From: Baylisascaris procyonis
Lineage: Eukaryota; Nematoda; Chromadorea; Rhabditida; Ascarididae
Length of the DNA: 64,000 nucleotides
Direction of reading: 5' to 3'
Assembly: GCA_037389465.1 (NCBI GenBank)
Contig: JAZARR010000078.1
Coordinates: 3,038,001 to 3,102,000, forward strand
This document shows, in pieces, positions 1 through 12,148 of this stretch. How positions within the stretch are numbered: position 1 is the first letter of the stretch; each line of letters opens with the position of its first letter. The translations under genes were made by a program, and so were the position numbers. The notes beneath the pieces are model-generated. The model had not been told where the DNA came from and ran no database searches. It saw only the letters and a program-made list of their open reading frames with translations.

Positions 1-850
1 ATATGGGTCAAGATTCTGCTAAGACCCTTGAAGGAAACAGTTGCAAATATGTCTAAAGCAACTGTGCTAATTGAATGATCGATGAGATAGGTGAGGTAAA
101 TAGATACAGATGCATTCGTGTCTCTATGCACGCTGAACACGATGTGGAATATAGAACGATGTAGAGGAAACGACGAAAAGCTTTATGTGAAAAGCCATAA
201 TCGCCAACACAGAGGGTAAACATCGAACTAGTGAAGTCGAGAAACGATCACCCCGCAACCATGCCACAGAACATCATTATAGCACCAATTAGTGCACATC
301 TATTCGTAAAACACACCACATCACAGGACTCGAACTACGCACTGCTCTCATCAATAAAACAACATTGTGCTGTAAAGGCATTTTCCACGCATTAACAACA
401 CACATCTAAGAGGCAGCCTTTGGACACTACAGCTCAGCCCCTCCACTCAACTAAAACCGCACCTACTGTTCATTGTATCAACACTTTTGCTCATTGCCAT
501 CCCCTCCACCTTGCTACCTAAATTTCAATTACTTATTTGAGCTCCATTATATAAAGCAGCGATAACTATCACGTAGTCACGTAGAACACCACCCGAAGGA
601 GGGAAGCTGCTGAACAAAAAACCTAAAGTGAGGTAACTAAGCCAATGAACCGCCGCCAACGAACATTCGAGAAAGAGCACCAAGCAAGAGCAAACGTTGC
701 GATAGTTGGAAGGGGACCATAAATGAAAACCAGGGTGCACTATCATCGAGAACAAAACCAGGAGAACACAAAAGAGTATCCGAAATGCAGCAAATTGCTC
801 GTCGAAGGTCGTTGTGGTGGTGCGATGGGCACGCAAACAAATAACATCAT
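1..850. other. 3' flank of phosphate carrier A, no gene seen
   Basis: No open frame here looks protein-coding. The two minus-strand frames near 525-840 overlap each other and have no splice-site or family support. No canonical AATAAA for the minus-strand carrier gene (TTTATT on the plus strand) is visible, so the transcript end is not located. Confidence 0.5.
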
Positions 851-3800
851 TTAGAGTTTCCCGGCCGCCTTCAGCTTCAGCTTAAGTGATTCAGGCATCT
901 CTGGTGGTGGTGGACGCGGTAGCTTGAACACCACCTTCACCGAATCGTAGATGAACCATTGGGCCGCGGTCAGCGTACCAATCATAATGATACGCGGGAT
1001 TAGACCCTTCCACAGACCTGAAACTTTTACACTGTAAAGTTAGGTCATTCAGTACACTTGGCATCTGACAAAAAACGTTTCGGAACAAAAACATAGCACA
1101 TAAGCATATTAATCCGATGGGTCTTTCTCATTTCAAAGAAAACGTGAATAAACACAAAGATGCTTAGGCGGTATAAAGCTCTTGGTTGATGAACAAACCA
1201 CTTGCACTAAAACAGATCGCACTTACACGCTTAAACATCGAAATGAAGAAGCTACTTGCAACAAATGAATCGCATCAACTGGTTTCAATACCGAAGTCAA
1301 ATATTCTCAGCTCACAGTAACTCTGAAATAATTATCATTCAACGCACTTTTTTAAAAAAAAATTCAAGATGAGAAACGTCCTTCTCTTTGAAAAGGTATA
1401 TCTTCAAGTTTATTATGCACAGCAATATGACTTATCTATGACGAAAGATAAATTTGCTAACCCATGAATCCAAGTTTCTTGGCGATCGAAAGAGACGTTT
1501 CACCAGCCTCCTGATTCAGCTTCGAGACGATCGTATCAGCCGGATGCGAGACGATCGCACAGAAAATACCAGCAATATAACCGGCGATGAACGTCACTAC
1601 CAATTGCTCAGGTTTGCTGCACTGTGAACGTGGCTTTGGCACAACGTACTTGTACAACATTTCGACCGTTCGCTCGAAGCAGGCAAACTTCATCATCGTG
1701 TATGGAATCTGTCGCAACCACAATGGCGGCAATCCTTAAATTGACGGATAAGTTAAGAAGAAAAAAAGTTGCCATAGCAGTGGATCAACCAAATATCTAC
1801 TGGTTTCAGAAGCGACTGAGAGTGGAACATAGAAAATCATAACCCAAGCAGGCTACAAGCATCTTTTCTTATTCAAAGGCCAAAATTGGTCTTAAGGAAA
1901 AAAAATCTAATAGTGCAAGCCTGTTTCTTTTAAAGTTCAATTCACAACCGGGAACGAATTTCACAACGCTCTAACCCATGTAAAGATCGGTTCTCCAATG
2001 CGATGAACAAATCCGGTGCTCTTCAGATCGCAAAACAGTCACCGCCTGAAGTACCATTTGCTTAATTTCGACTGCATCCTCATACCCCTCAAGTTTATAC
2101 GAATTAAAGAACCTTTATAGAATCCCATTATGCCCTCGGTGCGCCAAATCATTGGGAAACAGCCTCGGAGTGTTGGTGGAGCTCCCGGTGCTGTCTGAAT
2201 TCGCACTTTTGTCGCCTCCATGGGTGCAAGCATGATGTCGGCGAAAAATTCGGCAGATGCCGAAGCAGCTAAATACAGCGACGTTCTCCACTGGTAGGCG
2301 ATCTCCTGCAATCAGCCCCCACTTTTTTGATACACCGAAAAAACCTTTATGAGGCTGCAATACCGCTTTTTTGATGCGATCACTCATTTTCGGCTCACTC
2401 GGGAATTCAGTTTGCATTGGAGTATACAGAGTGTACAGACAGCTAACGCACGTACGTGCTCGTGCTACGTACGCTTTCTGAAGGAAGCTAATAATGTTTC
2501 AACACCAGAATAGAAAGCGATTAAGAGCAAAAACGGTTACTTCGCCAAGCATTTCCGCGTAGAACAGCCTGTACAGACAGCTAACGCACGTACGTGCTCG
2601 TGCTACGTACGCTTTCTGAAGGAAGCTAATATTGTTTCAACACCAGAATAGAAAGCGATTAAGAGCAAAAACGGTTACTTCGCCAAGCATCTCCGCGTAG
2701 AACAGCTTGAAGACTTCGTAGAAGCCAAACTTGCCCAAGCCCTGAAGCGAGTAACCGACACATGTTGGGGCCCATCCCTTGCCAAGAGCACGCATACCCT
2801 CCTCCTTGATTGTCGTGCTGAATCCGCTAACAATGCCTCGATATTTGACTGGGTCGACCTGCAAAAATGTTCTGAATATGATTCGCGAATAGTCCTTTAC
2901 GTAAAAACCTTCCGAATTATTTTCCAGCGTATAAAATTCACCAAGTGGGAAAAAGGAGGCATAAAGTTTACTCAAACATTGAGGACCTCACGTTCTAACC
3001 ACAGCTATAAGATACGGACAGCAGGCAAGCGCTCGCGCAGAGGAACTCTGCAAACCATCTCTTCACAAGTTACTCATTGAGGGATGGGGAAGCCTATATC
3101 TCAGAAAATTCTAACAGGACGGAGTCGAAGAAGATGAAGTGAGAGGAGATGTGAGAAAATAGTTGCTGTTATAAACGTTCAAAATACGAACAAAGTACCC
3201 TTCCTCCACAATTCACAGACCGCTAAACTTTCTTCACACAAAAAAAAACAGCATTACTGATAACCACTTTCAAATGATGATCAATGTGCGCAGCTAAGAA
3301 AAACAAACAAACAAACAAAAACATTCATTGATTTAAAATAAAATCAAATAAAAGGATCACAATAAGAATGCGGCATAAATTAAACCTGAATACGACACTT
3401 GACGAGATCGAGAGGCACAATCGACGTATGCGTCGTACCACAAGAGATAATGCCGCCGAGGCCGCAATAAGCGAAGAATTCCAATGAGCCATATGGAACC
3501 TCACCAGGCTGCGCTGAAAATATGCTTGCATCATTGAAACTCTTTTCAGCGCTCTTCACGTCTATTTGCCAATATAAGATTTCTTCTTCTGCGAAAGAAC
3601 AACAGACACAAGCAACCCTTATAAATCAGACCTAGCAAAGGTTTTTGTTTCGAGCAATCAAGTTTAATTTGGTGTGTGAAAAGGTGATGATTCACGAGGC
3701 ACTAATCGATAGTAGGTTGTCACGCAAGAAAACACGCAAAACTCTGCATAATCAACGCGAAGTATTTCCAAGGAATGGTGGAACAACTGCTTCGTTTAGT

Positions 3801-4688
3801 GTAACCAGGTATCGCCGTGTTATCAATACTCGTAGAAGTTATAACTTCTGAATTAGCAAAACAAAACGATCAACCACTAGCTGCCTGTGATACTATTGAC
3901 GAAGGTTGTAGCATCATAGACAGAAGTGAGGCAGAATATATAGACGAGAATTCAACACCCATAAGCTGGTCAAGTACTGTCACTTTGCAAAGAAGTTAGC
4001 ATTTAGTGTGCTGAAGAGTGGACAAGATGGAGCCGTGATTGAAGCAGAATTCACCTCTACAAATATCTCTATAAGCCACTTAGATGCTCGATATGCAGTC
4101 AGAATCCTTCAAGAACACAAATATATCGAATGCATCATCTGGAAAAGCATACAAAACCGATGGTGGCCAACTATGAAAAAAATATTCAAAAATATTTAAA
4201 CATTTGCTTGCAGCAGCAAAAATTCTATATACCCTCTATCGTGTGTTGCAATCAAAAACACTCTAGCATATCACTGCATTGATAGCATGCTAGAATTTAT
4301 AGTATGCATTGAGTATTCCCTTGTTTATGAGCATTAAGGGTTTCACTGAATGCGCTACAAACAGAAAAACACGGCAACTACGACAACACAAGCCGCGACT
4401 GATACAGCAAATTCACTGCGGATGCATCAAAATGAGCCACAAGCAGGCACCTTCGCTAATCGCAGTCGATAGAAGATCATTGGATGCCTTGAGAATGAAC
4501 GCTGTATCCCAACTGTAGAGAAATTGCATCACACCTTCATAGAGAAGAGCCACAATGTGAAAGTAGAAGAAAATCCACATGCATATAATCACGATGATAC
4601 CCGACCACGACGACAGTGTACGGCTCGTATGCCGAATGAACGCAGTTCGCATCATTAACGGCACTTTCGATGAAGTCTCTGAGGTCAT
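851..4688 (-). CDS. SLC25A3: Mitochondrial phosphate carrier, paralogue A
   Basis: Six-transmembrane inner-membrane carrier importing inorganic phosphate with a proton. Exons in transcript order: 4688-4451, 3513-3386, 2858-2679, 2305-2113, 1734-1462, 1017-851; all phases agree, giving 392 aa. The three mitochondrial-carrier signatures are present: PLDLVK (about residues 113-118), PMEATK (212-217) and HPAD (about 310-313). Family blocks [39 protein letters not shown] and the C-terminal [14 protein letters not shown] are all recognisable. The stop is TAA at 851-853. Exon 1 starts at an ATG with an in-frame TAA upstream and encodes a hydrophobic segment before the canonical carrier. A second, shorter first exon lies at 7309-7396 in the same phase and gives a 342-aa protein of normal family length. 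The acceptor of exon 5 is TTTAAG rather than TTTCAG. Identification is secure; which first exon is used, and when, is inference. Confidence 0.93.
1524..1716. repeat. Gene-conversion tract in carrier A exon 5
   Basis: 192 of 193 bases match 12715-12907 in paralogue B; the one difference is at 1541. Both copies lie inside exon 5. Neighbouring exons of the two genes are far more diverged: exon 4 shares only roughly 60 percent of bases by eye. Confidence 0.9.
2432..2707. repeat. Tandem 138-bp duplication spanning an exon-intron boundary
   Basis: Two direct copies, 2432-2569 and 2570-2707, differ at only a few positions. The unit contains the last codons of carrier exon 3 (minus-strand reading LFYAEMLGE), its GTAACC donor and the start of the intron, plus a palindromic cacgtacgtg block. 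The distal copy is therefore a ghost exon end with an intact donor inside the intron. Confidence 0.93.
4451..4688 (-). CDS. SLC25A3: Membrane-segment first exon of phosphate carrier A
   Basis: This exon encodes 79 residues starting [11 protein letters not shown], with a long hydrophobic stretch (about residues 30-57, around [20 protein letters not shown]). It ends at a GTGCCT donor in phase 1, joining the exon at 3513. Paralogue B has a homologous exon (15131-15362) with the same phase, and the hydrophobic core and flanks are conserved. Canonical carriers have no such segment before their first helix. It is either an alternative N-terminus or, less likely, a small separate membrane protein. 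Confidence 0.65.
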
Positions 4689-7308
4689 CGTTGATTAACC
4701 CGTAGATATGCACTGCTCAACCAGATAGCCCAAACCCTGCACGTATATTTTCCTCGTAGCAACGCATTAAATACCTCTCGATGCCTTAATGAAAACAGGT
4801 CATGCTTGGCACACTACTGCCTCGACGATGCAATATTGCGAATCATATCCCTCAATACCGACGCCATCATCAGCAAAACACAAACACAACAGACTCTCCT
4901 TTTTTTGCCTATCACCTGCGTAAAAATCTATCAGAGAATAAAGTTTACAAAATCAGAAGTGTTCGGTGCATAAATCGATACAGACGATACAAGAGCAGAG
5001 GTGAAGGTTACTGATGTGCATCGCAAAGGTCCGATCCTTACCGGTTTTAATTTAAAGCCCGGAGGTTCTTTGTACAAATGATGGAAAAAAGAAAGAGAAT
5101 CACACAATAAAAAAGGACGACTCCCAAAGCAATGTGCACCTACTTTATAATTAAGCTTGAATCTGGCAACCCCGCACAAGCAACCCCTATGCGTAAACAA
5201 AATCGCCCACCTCATAAACATTTTAATCTGGTCTCTCTATTAGATGAAATGCACCATCTGATGACTATTAGGCGCGCATAAGTAACCCACGTGCTTACTA
5301 CAACAGCAACATGACTAGCTTGATCCTCATCTAATCTCTTCTAAGCATAGTGACCTCGAATACTCGACCTCGAGTAAAAACATAAGCGGCTAGTACGAAA
5401 TTCATGGCTGACAAAAACCCTTTATAAAAAAAAAAATTGAGCAGAAAGCACTGTCCACACTATCATAGACATCTTAATAGAAGGGCGTGTTAGTAAGCAC
5501 ATAATAACCAACATTTCTTTTCTACAGATGCATTTGCTAGTAAATCGAGAAAACCAACCAGTAAACATGCAGAGGACAATTCACAAAATAAATAATTTAG
5601 GCTAGTGCTACTTCCACAGCATTTCTGAAATTCCCATTCCTCAAGCGGTAGAGTACTGCCACAAGAGCTCGAGTTCTCAACTCTAACTTTCCTTGGAGTG
5701 AGAAAAGAGCGGTAAAGTAGTACCACATTTATCGGCTCCGGATACAAGTCAGAACCATGCCATTTGCAGTATTAGCAGCATTTAACACAACAAATGGTAT
5801 GAAGAGGTTAGGTAGCAAGCATGGTTAGACCGCGTTGTCTGAACAAAGAACTCAATAAACGAGCGACAAGCACGCAACCATTTGAGCGGAAACAATTCGT
5901 CGACAATCGAGCAATGCTGAGTCGCTAACAGTGGAGATGCGAATCGGCAAACGGTTGGCAAATGCACGTATCATTGCTGCCACGCAAACCGAACACTGCC
6001 GCGTCATCAACGCCACTTTATGGTGATGCACAATGTACATATGCCCACATTCCGACGCTTTTTTTTTTGTACCCGAATCCAAACACAACAAAAGCTCATG
6101 CTTATTCAACGCAGCACATGTAGTTAGCACAGGTCATTACGGTCATGTTCAGACAACTGCGCCATGCGACATTTGCGCCGCAAATGATAGCGCTGCCATC
6201 CATTCTGTGAGGTTCACTTCAAACGACCACCAAGTCAGAACTTAGCAGCACTTCCGCTTAATCAATGAAAACAGCAACGAAATTCAATCAAGCCTCCATT
6301 TAGATCCCCTTGCATTACCTCGTCTCAAGTCACCTTCCCATTTCTTTCGAAAAATTCGATCGTCAGAGGAATACAAGTATAGCAGATGAACGATGAAAAC
6401 AATAACCTCAATGACGTAGTGAACATTCTTTGACAAGAGACCACAACACAAATGCACTAACTCATTATACATACTCTGGACCAGAATATAAACTCAAATC
6501 TCATCTAAATAAACAAAAAATCCCAGATCTCCAAAGCAACAATACGTCAGGATATCCTATAAGACCATAGCATAGCCGATACTATGCTTGAAATCTCCCC
6601 CCCCTCCTTTACCCCCAGTTTGGTCCCAGTACTTCATCGAAAAATTAGCGCAGTACCAATTTTGGATGACCACACCAAATGCGAATGCATTGCATGGCTA
6701 TATATAATATATAATAAAAAGGAAAACTAAGTCCATGGTTCTCGGGCAACCTCTCCTTACCCCCTTCCCCTTCCACAATTGCAGTAAGCTACGACATCGT
6801 GAATTTGGTGACATGTGGAATAAACTATATGCAAATTGCGTAACAATAGAATAACACATCATCACCTAGCTCAGGGGTCTTAAGCAAACAAATTCTTCCT
6901 TTTTTGCCAATAAGCTCCTCGTCTACTAGTAATTCTCGCCTCGAATGACGCCTCCTCTCTCTGAACCTCCTAACTAAACTTACAAATGACACTCATTTTG
7001 TGACTTACCTCCCTTATAAAGGTCCCAGTTCGATAGAATCGAAAAGTTTTCTGCCACCTTTCTGGGATTACAAACGAGTTCACGAAGTTTTCTGAAATCC
7101 CAAGTAAACCCCACCTACGAGAGAAAATGTTTCATTTACCCCAAACCCTCCCATCATCTCGTTTCCAATAATACGGCTACCTCATAGGAACATAAATGAT
7201 CAAACTCTGTTCAAGTTTGTAAGATGTACTTCAGTGACATCTGAACACTTCATAGTGAATGACGATGGCGAGATGGTTGGGCGCATAATGAAAACCAGAA
7301 GAACTCAC
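4689..7308. other. Intron 1 of the long carrier A transcript, or upstream DNA
   Basis: No family-supported coding segment is visible. C-rich (purine-rich on the transcribed strand) tracts occur near 6595-6620 and 6750-6775. The open frames here are short, overlap one another on both strands and lack paired splice signals. Confidence 0.45.
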
Positions 7309-7396
7309 ACTGGTAACGGCATTGCCCTTTGCGAACGAGCGGCATCCCGAATGGATTCGACTTGGCCGCGTCCGAGAATTGACTCAGAATACCCAT
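7309..7396 (-). CDS. SLC25A3: Alternative first exon of phosphate carrier A (mitochondrial-type N-terminus)
   Basis: An ATG at 7396-7394 opens 29 codons plus one base, beginning MGILSQFSDAAKSNPFGMP, and ends at a consensus GTGAGT donor (7308-7303). The phase-1 end joins the carrier exon at 3513 exactly, reading ..[12 protein letters not shown]. The exon is GC-richer than its surroundings. The sequence is amphipathic and lightly basic, with an NPF motif like that in animal carrier presequences, so it is the likely mitochondrial N-terminus. An in-frame TAA lies 18 bases upstream of the ATG, right behind TTTGCAG, which could be a spliced-leader acceptor. That same CAGGTAATT also resembles a donor, so the 5' end is uncertain. 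Confidence 0.72.
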
Positions 7397-7533
7397 CGTG
7401 ATGCTTAAGAATTACCTGCAAATTATGCCACTCTGCAATAACACAGCAAATAACTTGTTTCTATGAAAGGCGACCACTCAATACGTATACTTATATGCGC
7501 ATATATCAATGTTTCATACACTTATGGCTGCAC

Positions 7534-7536
<3 letters not shown>

Positions 7537-7626
<90 letters not shown>
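7537..7626. repeat. (TA)n microsatellite
   Basis: About 45 uninterrupted TA units just upstream of the mitochondrial-type first exon of carrier A. Confidence 0.98.
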
Positions 7627-7627
<1 letters not shown>

Positions 7628-8996
7628 GGTTCACACTGAAATCTAAAAGCTGAATAAACAGTTCAGCCTATCCAAATATAATATATGGTCAGTAACAAGC
7701 AACCAACCCTTTCTAACTACACTATTAAAAATCAAGAAGAAAAGAAAGAACAATGTCTATGCTTCAAATACAACGCAATCAAACTAAATAGTGCCTTAAA
7801 ATAACCAAACAAATTCCTCACTTCTGTGAACAATTTACAACCTTACTTGCTATTTGGAAATTGATTTTCTGTCGATCGCAACGTTGAAAAACCGAAAAAC
7901 TATTCCACAATGACGTCAATATTATTGATCAAACATTAAACAAAGATTGCAAATAATGGTTGAACGCCTATCATGAAGGTCTATTCAGAGAAAATCTTTG
8001 TGATAGTACCCACAATTGGAGGACAACACAACAAACACTGTTAGAAGTAAGCTTTGAGTGTATTCATCGATTTCTAGAAGCGATAACTGATGAACCTGAG
8101 GCCACACAGTGACAACATGTAGATGCACAGGACAAAAGACACCAGAGTGAGGCACATCGAAACACTCAAAACTCGTTAAGTGGGACAACCTTGTGCACTG
8201 TGCGATGTAATCAACTCGTTGTGAAGCTAGAAGCGCCTTCACCCCAAGCGCCGCACAACACCTTCAAAAAGTCACGTTCCCCTTCCGTACCAACGATTAC
8301 CACTAACTACCCACCTTGATGGCTTCTACTTTAACTGCATACGATAAAAACATCAGCGCGCTTATTCAAACAATGCTCACATTCTTATGCATAGCTCGTC
8401 GAAAAAAGGTAACATAAACTGAAAAGAACAACAACCTGCGCATTGAACAAACATGTTAAGCATCCATACCTTTAATATACCTTCAATTATGTACTCTAGG
8501 AGCATCGATTAACACTACAGCATTAAGGATAGTGGGAAGAGGTGGTCGAGGGAACAGGAAAGGGCTTAGTTTCAGAATTCTGTCAGATGTGCTTAGAGGA
8601 GATGCAAGCAGGAGCGAGAGAGGAATATGTGGTAATCGTGGACCAATCCAATACTATCTCATGCCTCATTCTGCAATATGGCCGAAAATCACCGTAGATA
8701 AAACGTCTATCGTTTGCAGAATAAAGATTCAAATGTAATCCGCTACGTAAACCTTAAAATCTCTTTAACAATACGACCGATAACAGAAATTACTTACAGT
8801 ACGCCATAGAATAGACACCTTGTTGGAAGACATTTTAACATTAACAATTTCCCATGCATTATCAACATCAACAACAAGCGGTTGATAGGTAAGTGATGCA
8901 TCGCAGCACATGCTGCTGTGCACATCGAAAAGAAGCGTTCGCACAACGTCGAGCAGACAGTGTGCACGCTACGCTTGTGTGGTTGCGTTGCGCGCA

Positions 8997-9004
8997 TGAC
9001 GTCA
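8997..9004. promoter_or_regulatory. CRE-like palindrome TGACGTCA
   Basis: A perfect cAMP-response-element palindrome in a GC-rich patch about 1.6 kb upstream of the mitochondrial-type first exon of carrier A. It could belong to that promoter; an 8-bp match alone is weak evidence. Confidence 0.3.
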
Positions 9005-9854
9005 TAGATTGCGTTGTTAAGCTAGAGAATAAGTAAAAGTTCAAATTAGCTAATAACCACATATTTGGTGCAGTTTATCAATGTTTATACTACTTTACTA
9101 CTTAGTTATATTTTTCAAGTTTAGTTATAACGATTATTGCGGAATACTGCTGTGAAGTTAGCAAGGACATTTCAATAAACTCTAATGCCTAATTAGCAGT
9201 GAGAAGCACAAACAAAGTGCACGGAAAACATATCACCTCTTTGCTTAATGTGACGAAGTTATATTGCCCACTGATGCTTCAACTCAATTAAAAATTTGCT
9301 CATTTCCTTAGCATCCCTTTCCCTCTTCCCCTCTCCTCCGTTTCATCTGCTCACCTTTACGGCATGTATCGTCCACAAATACAATAAACACTTCCTTCCC
9401 ATAAATCATACGTCTTTCATTGAAAACAAACATATTCGCAAGCATATCACGTTTTATACAATAACGTTAAGTTGGCATTCACAACAAATCATTAAAATCT
9501 TCGCCACATCTAGAATGACAGGTGATCACCTAAATCCCTCACCTTTCCTGGAAAAAAACAGGAAACAAGTGAAACAATTTGACAAAATCAATTAAATCGC
9601 ATTTTCGAGATAAACGACTTCATCGAAAACAACACCAGCGAATCGTTAGCTCACATCGAAAGCCTCGATCGCCGTCTGAACAGGTCGAAGCGCAACTCAG
9701 ACACTGAGCGAGGCACGAACACTGCCGCTCTTCAAAACGCACGTACACTTGAATGCTTTGCCTCTCGCCAACGCATTGCGTCGTGTAAAAATCGATTCAC
9801 AAACACAAAAACCAACGCAACGAATGTTAGTCAAATCGCATCTCGATTGCTTAC

Positions 9855-10061
9855 GTATAACACCACTCGTTGACATTTATCGATTGCTGAATTCAAATAC
9901 ATAACAAACGATTGATCAAATTTCTGATCGTTTTCATTCATTTTGAGTTGATTTCTCGGATCAGACACATTTATTAGATCTACTAATTTACTTCCATATT
10001 TAATACCTTTCATAGCTAGTCGACGAATTCTGGATGAATCCCAAGTATAGCCGAGAATCAT
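9855..10061 (-). CDS. Possible exon of an unknown protein
   Basis: A minus-strand frame opens at ATG 10061, directly behind an in-frame TAG that also reads as a CATAG acceptor. It runs 69 codons to a GTAAGC donor (9854-9849); if not spliced there it stops at 9831. The peptide begins MILGYTWDSSRIRRLAMKG and includes LVDLINVSDPRNQLKMNEN. Composition and codon use look protein-like for this AT-rich genome. I recognise no family, and no partner exon was found with confidence. It could be a chance frame. Confidence 0.25.
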
Positions 10062-11164
10062 CTATGATGAAGCTTTCAGGATGGATTATAGTGATTATTG
10101 AAAATACAGTCATATAGTTTCTTGTGTTGTAATGGCATCCTGAAACTTAAAAAAAAACGTTTTGATCTAAAGTGTAATGCCACGTTCAACACCCATTGAT
10201 CACTATGAGGTAGTGACTCCGCTGGGCGTTAATTGCAAGGAAAATATTCATTGAACGTTAACTAAAATTTTTGATTCCTCTAGTTTTACTTGCATGTCTT
10301 TGTTGATTCTATCCCACAGCTTTTATTTAGTTACGTCTAACTGGCAGCATATCTATTACAAATTTTAAAATATATACGTTTAGTAAAATGAAGAAAAAGC
10401 AAATTTACTAGAGAAGTTTATAGTATGTGTAAGATTTTTTTAAAAATCACTAATTGACAGCTGCTGTTGAGGTCAGCTGTATTAGCAACATTGAGCACTT
10501 TAATTACGTATAGATTCTGAATAGTCCCCTAATCGAGTTATTGTAAGCTTTCCGATATTAAAAAAAAAAAAAACTTCCTATGCTGCATTATTTACATTAA
10601 AGAAACTTTTCTTAGAATCTTTCCGACTGGAATTTATATCGTTCAATGAAAATTTGGATAAATTTGTCAAATTTCTCTTTCTTATTTGCTGTTTTTTTTC
10701 AAAACTTTCTGAAATTTTCCTTGTTTTTATTTCAGTTTCTTTGATACTTTTTGGTACTTTTTTTTGTCTCAGATGTTTTCTGTTATTTTATAGTTGTTAT
10801 ATGAATTATCATATATAAAAATTTCTGCTTAATAGTATAATATTTTTGAATTTGTTAAAATGATCTCATTTCATATATCATGAATAATGTGTTAATCAGT
10901 ATTTCTTTCACATTCATCTATGATTGATGACGACGTTGAATATTAATGAAAGTGACACAAAGTATTGCATGTAATTTTGTTGTCTTCTTTGGCAAAAAAG
11001 ATTATCAAAAACTTTCTTCGGCTATTTATTTTCAAATGAACATTGCTTTGTTGTTTAATTTAAATTACTGCAACGTCGTTCTGAGGTGGGATGTATCGTT
11101 GTGTGAAGGACAGGGCACCGAGCTAAACCCGAGGTACGGACTTGAATGGATGACCATTGCATGA

Positions 11165-11191
11165 GGGTGAGGGGGTTTAGGGAGGAGAGGG
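11165..11191 (+). other. Potential G-quadruplex tract
   Basis: Four runs of at least three G with loops of 3, 4 and 6 bases fit the standard quadruplex pattern. It lies in a longer purine-rich stretch (11160-11275) downstream of carrier B. Confidence 0.45.
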
Positions 11192-12148
11192 AGGAACTGT
11201 CACAGGAGTTGGGGAGTGGAAATTTCACACCGGGAGAACTATTGCGTAGGTGGGGGAGGGGAGGAAAGAGGACATATAATTGTTTTATAAACGAGAAGGG
11301 TTGAGTTTGATAGAGCTAGCTGACCTACTTCATGTGAGGAGTTGGATTTGAAGAACAGAAGTGGAGGGAGGAGAGCGTTGAAGGAATGGAAGAGAATTAT
11401 ATTTCGGCTCTTCAGTATATTCACTTCTTTTCGCCTTTTCCATAAGGGCCTAGGATGAATCGAAGGATCCATTGTTTTATGCCCGACATCCGTTAAAGAA
11501 TTTAGATAAAAGGTTACTATTTCTAGCCGTTGAATCGATGATTAAGATTTCACCCATATCACTAGACCAAAGGTGATGTTTGTGATTGTGTGGCGAGGTT
11601 TGTCAACTCAGGATCGACTCATCTGTCAATAATTGTGGGCGATACCTATAAATAGTGCCACTTGAAGCATGCATGCTCATTGTTTCGATTTTTCGGCATC
11701 AGTGCAAATAATTTGAAATAAAAACAGTCAGCATAAATACTGTAAACAAAGAACTTCTATTCGTTACGATTTGGGGTTTTATTCACCAATCAAAATACGG
11801 CACCGAATTATAGCCGATTAAGAAATAATAAAAACTGAAAAACGAACACGGAATGAGACAATCACATTCGAGTAATTTATGAGTGGTATTTGTTTGAGAA
11901 TTTCGTCCAATTCTTAGAATTTTTCACTATGAAAGTTTATACATGAATAATTTAAATAAAATATTCTTTTTCCTAAATTATTTCATGCCTATTTTTTGAT
12001 CTTCAAAAAAAAAAAAAATTCACTTCCCTATCGCATTGTATTTCACATCCATCTACCAACATTAACCAGATCAAAAGAAATGTACACATGTAATTATGAT
12101 CTGTTGAAATTTAGGTGCACCTTTAAGCAATTTGAATGCTTTAAATAT

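Larger units (their letters stand above)
7627..12148. other. Upstream and intergenic DNA between the two carrier genes
   Basis: Mostly AT-rich. A GC-richer island at about 8860-9010 contains a TGACGTCA element, and a second CpG-rich block lies at 9600-9800. One minus-strand exon-like frame (9855-10061) is listed separately. Nothing else is supported. Confidence 0.4.
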
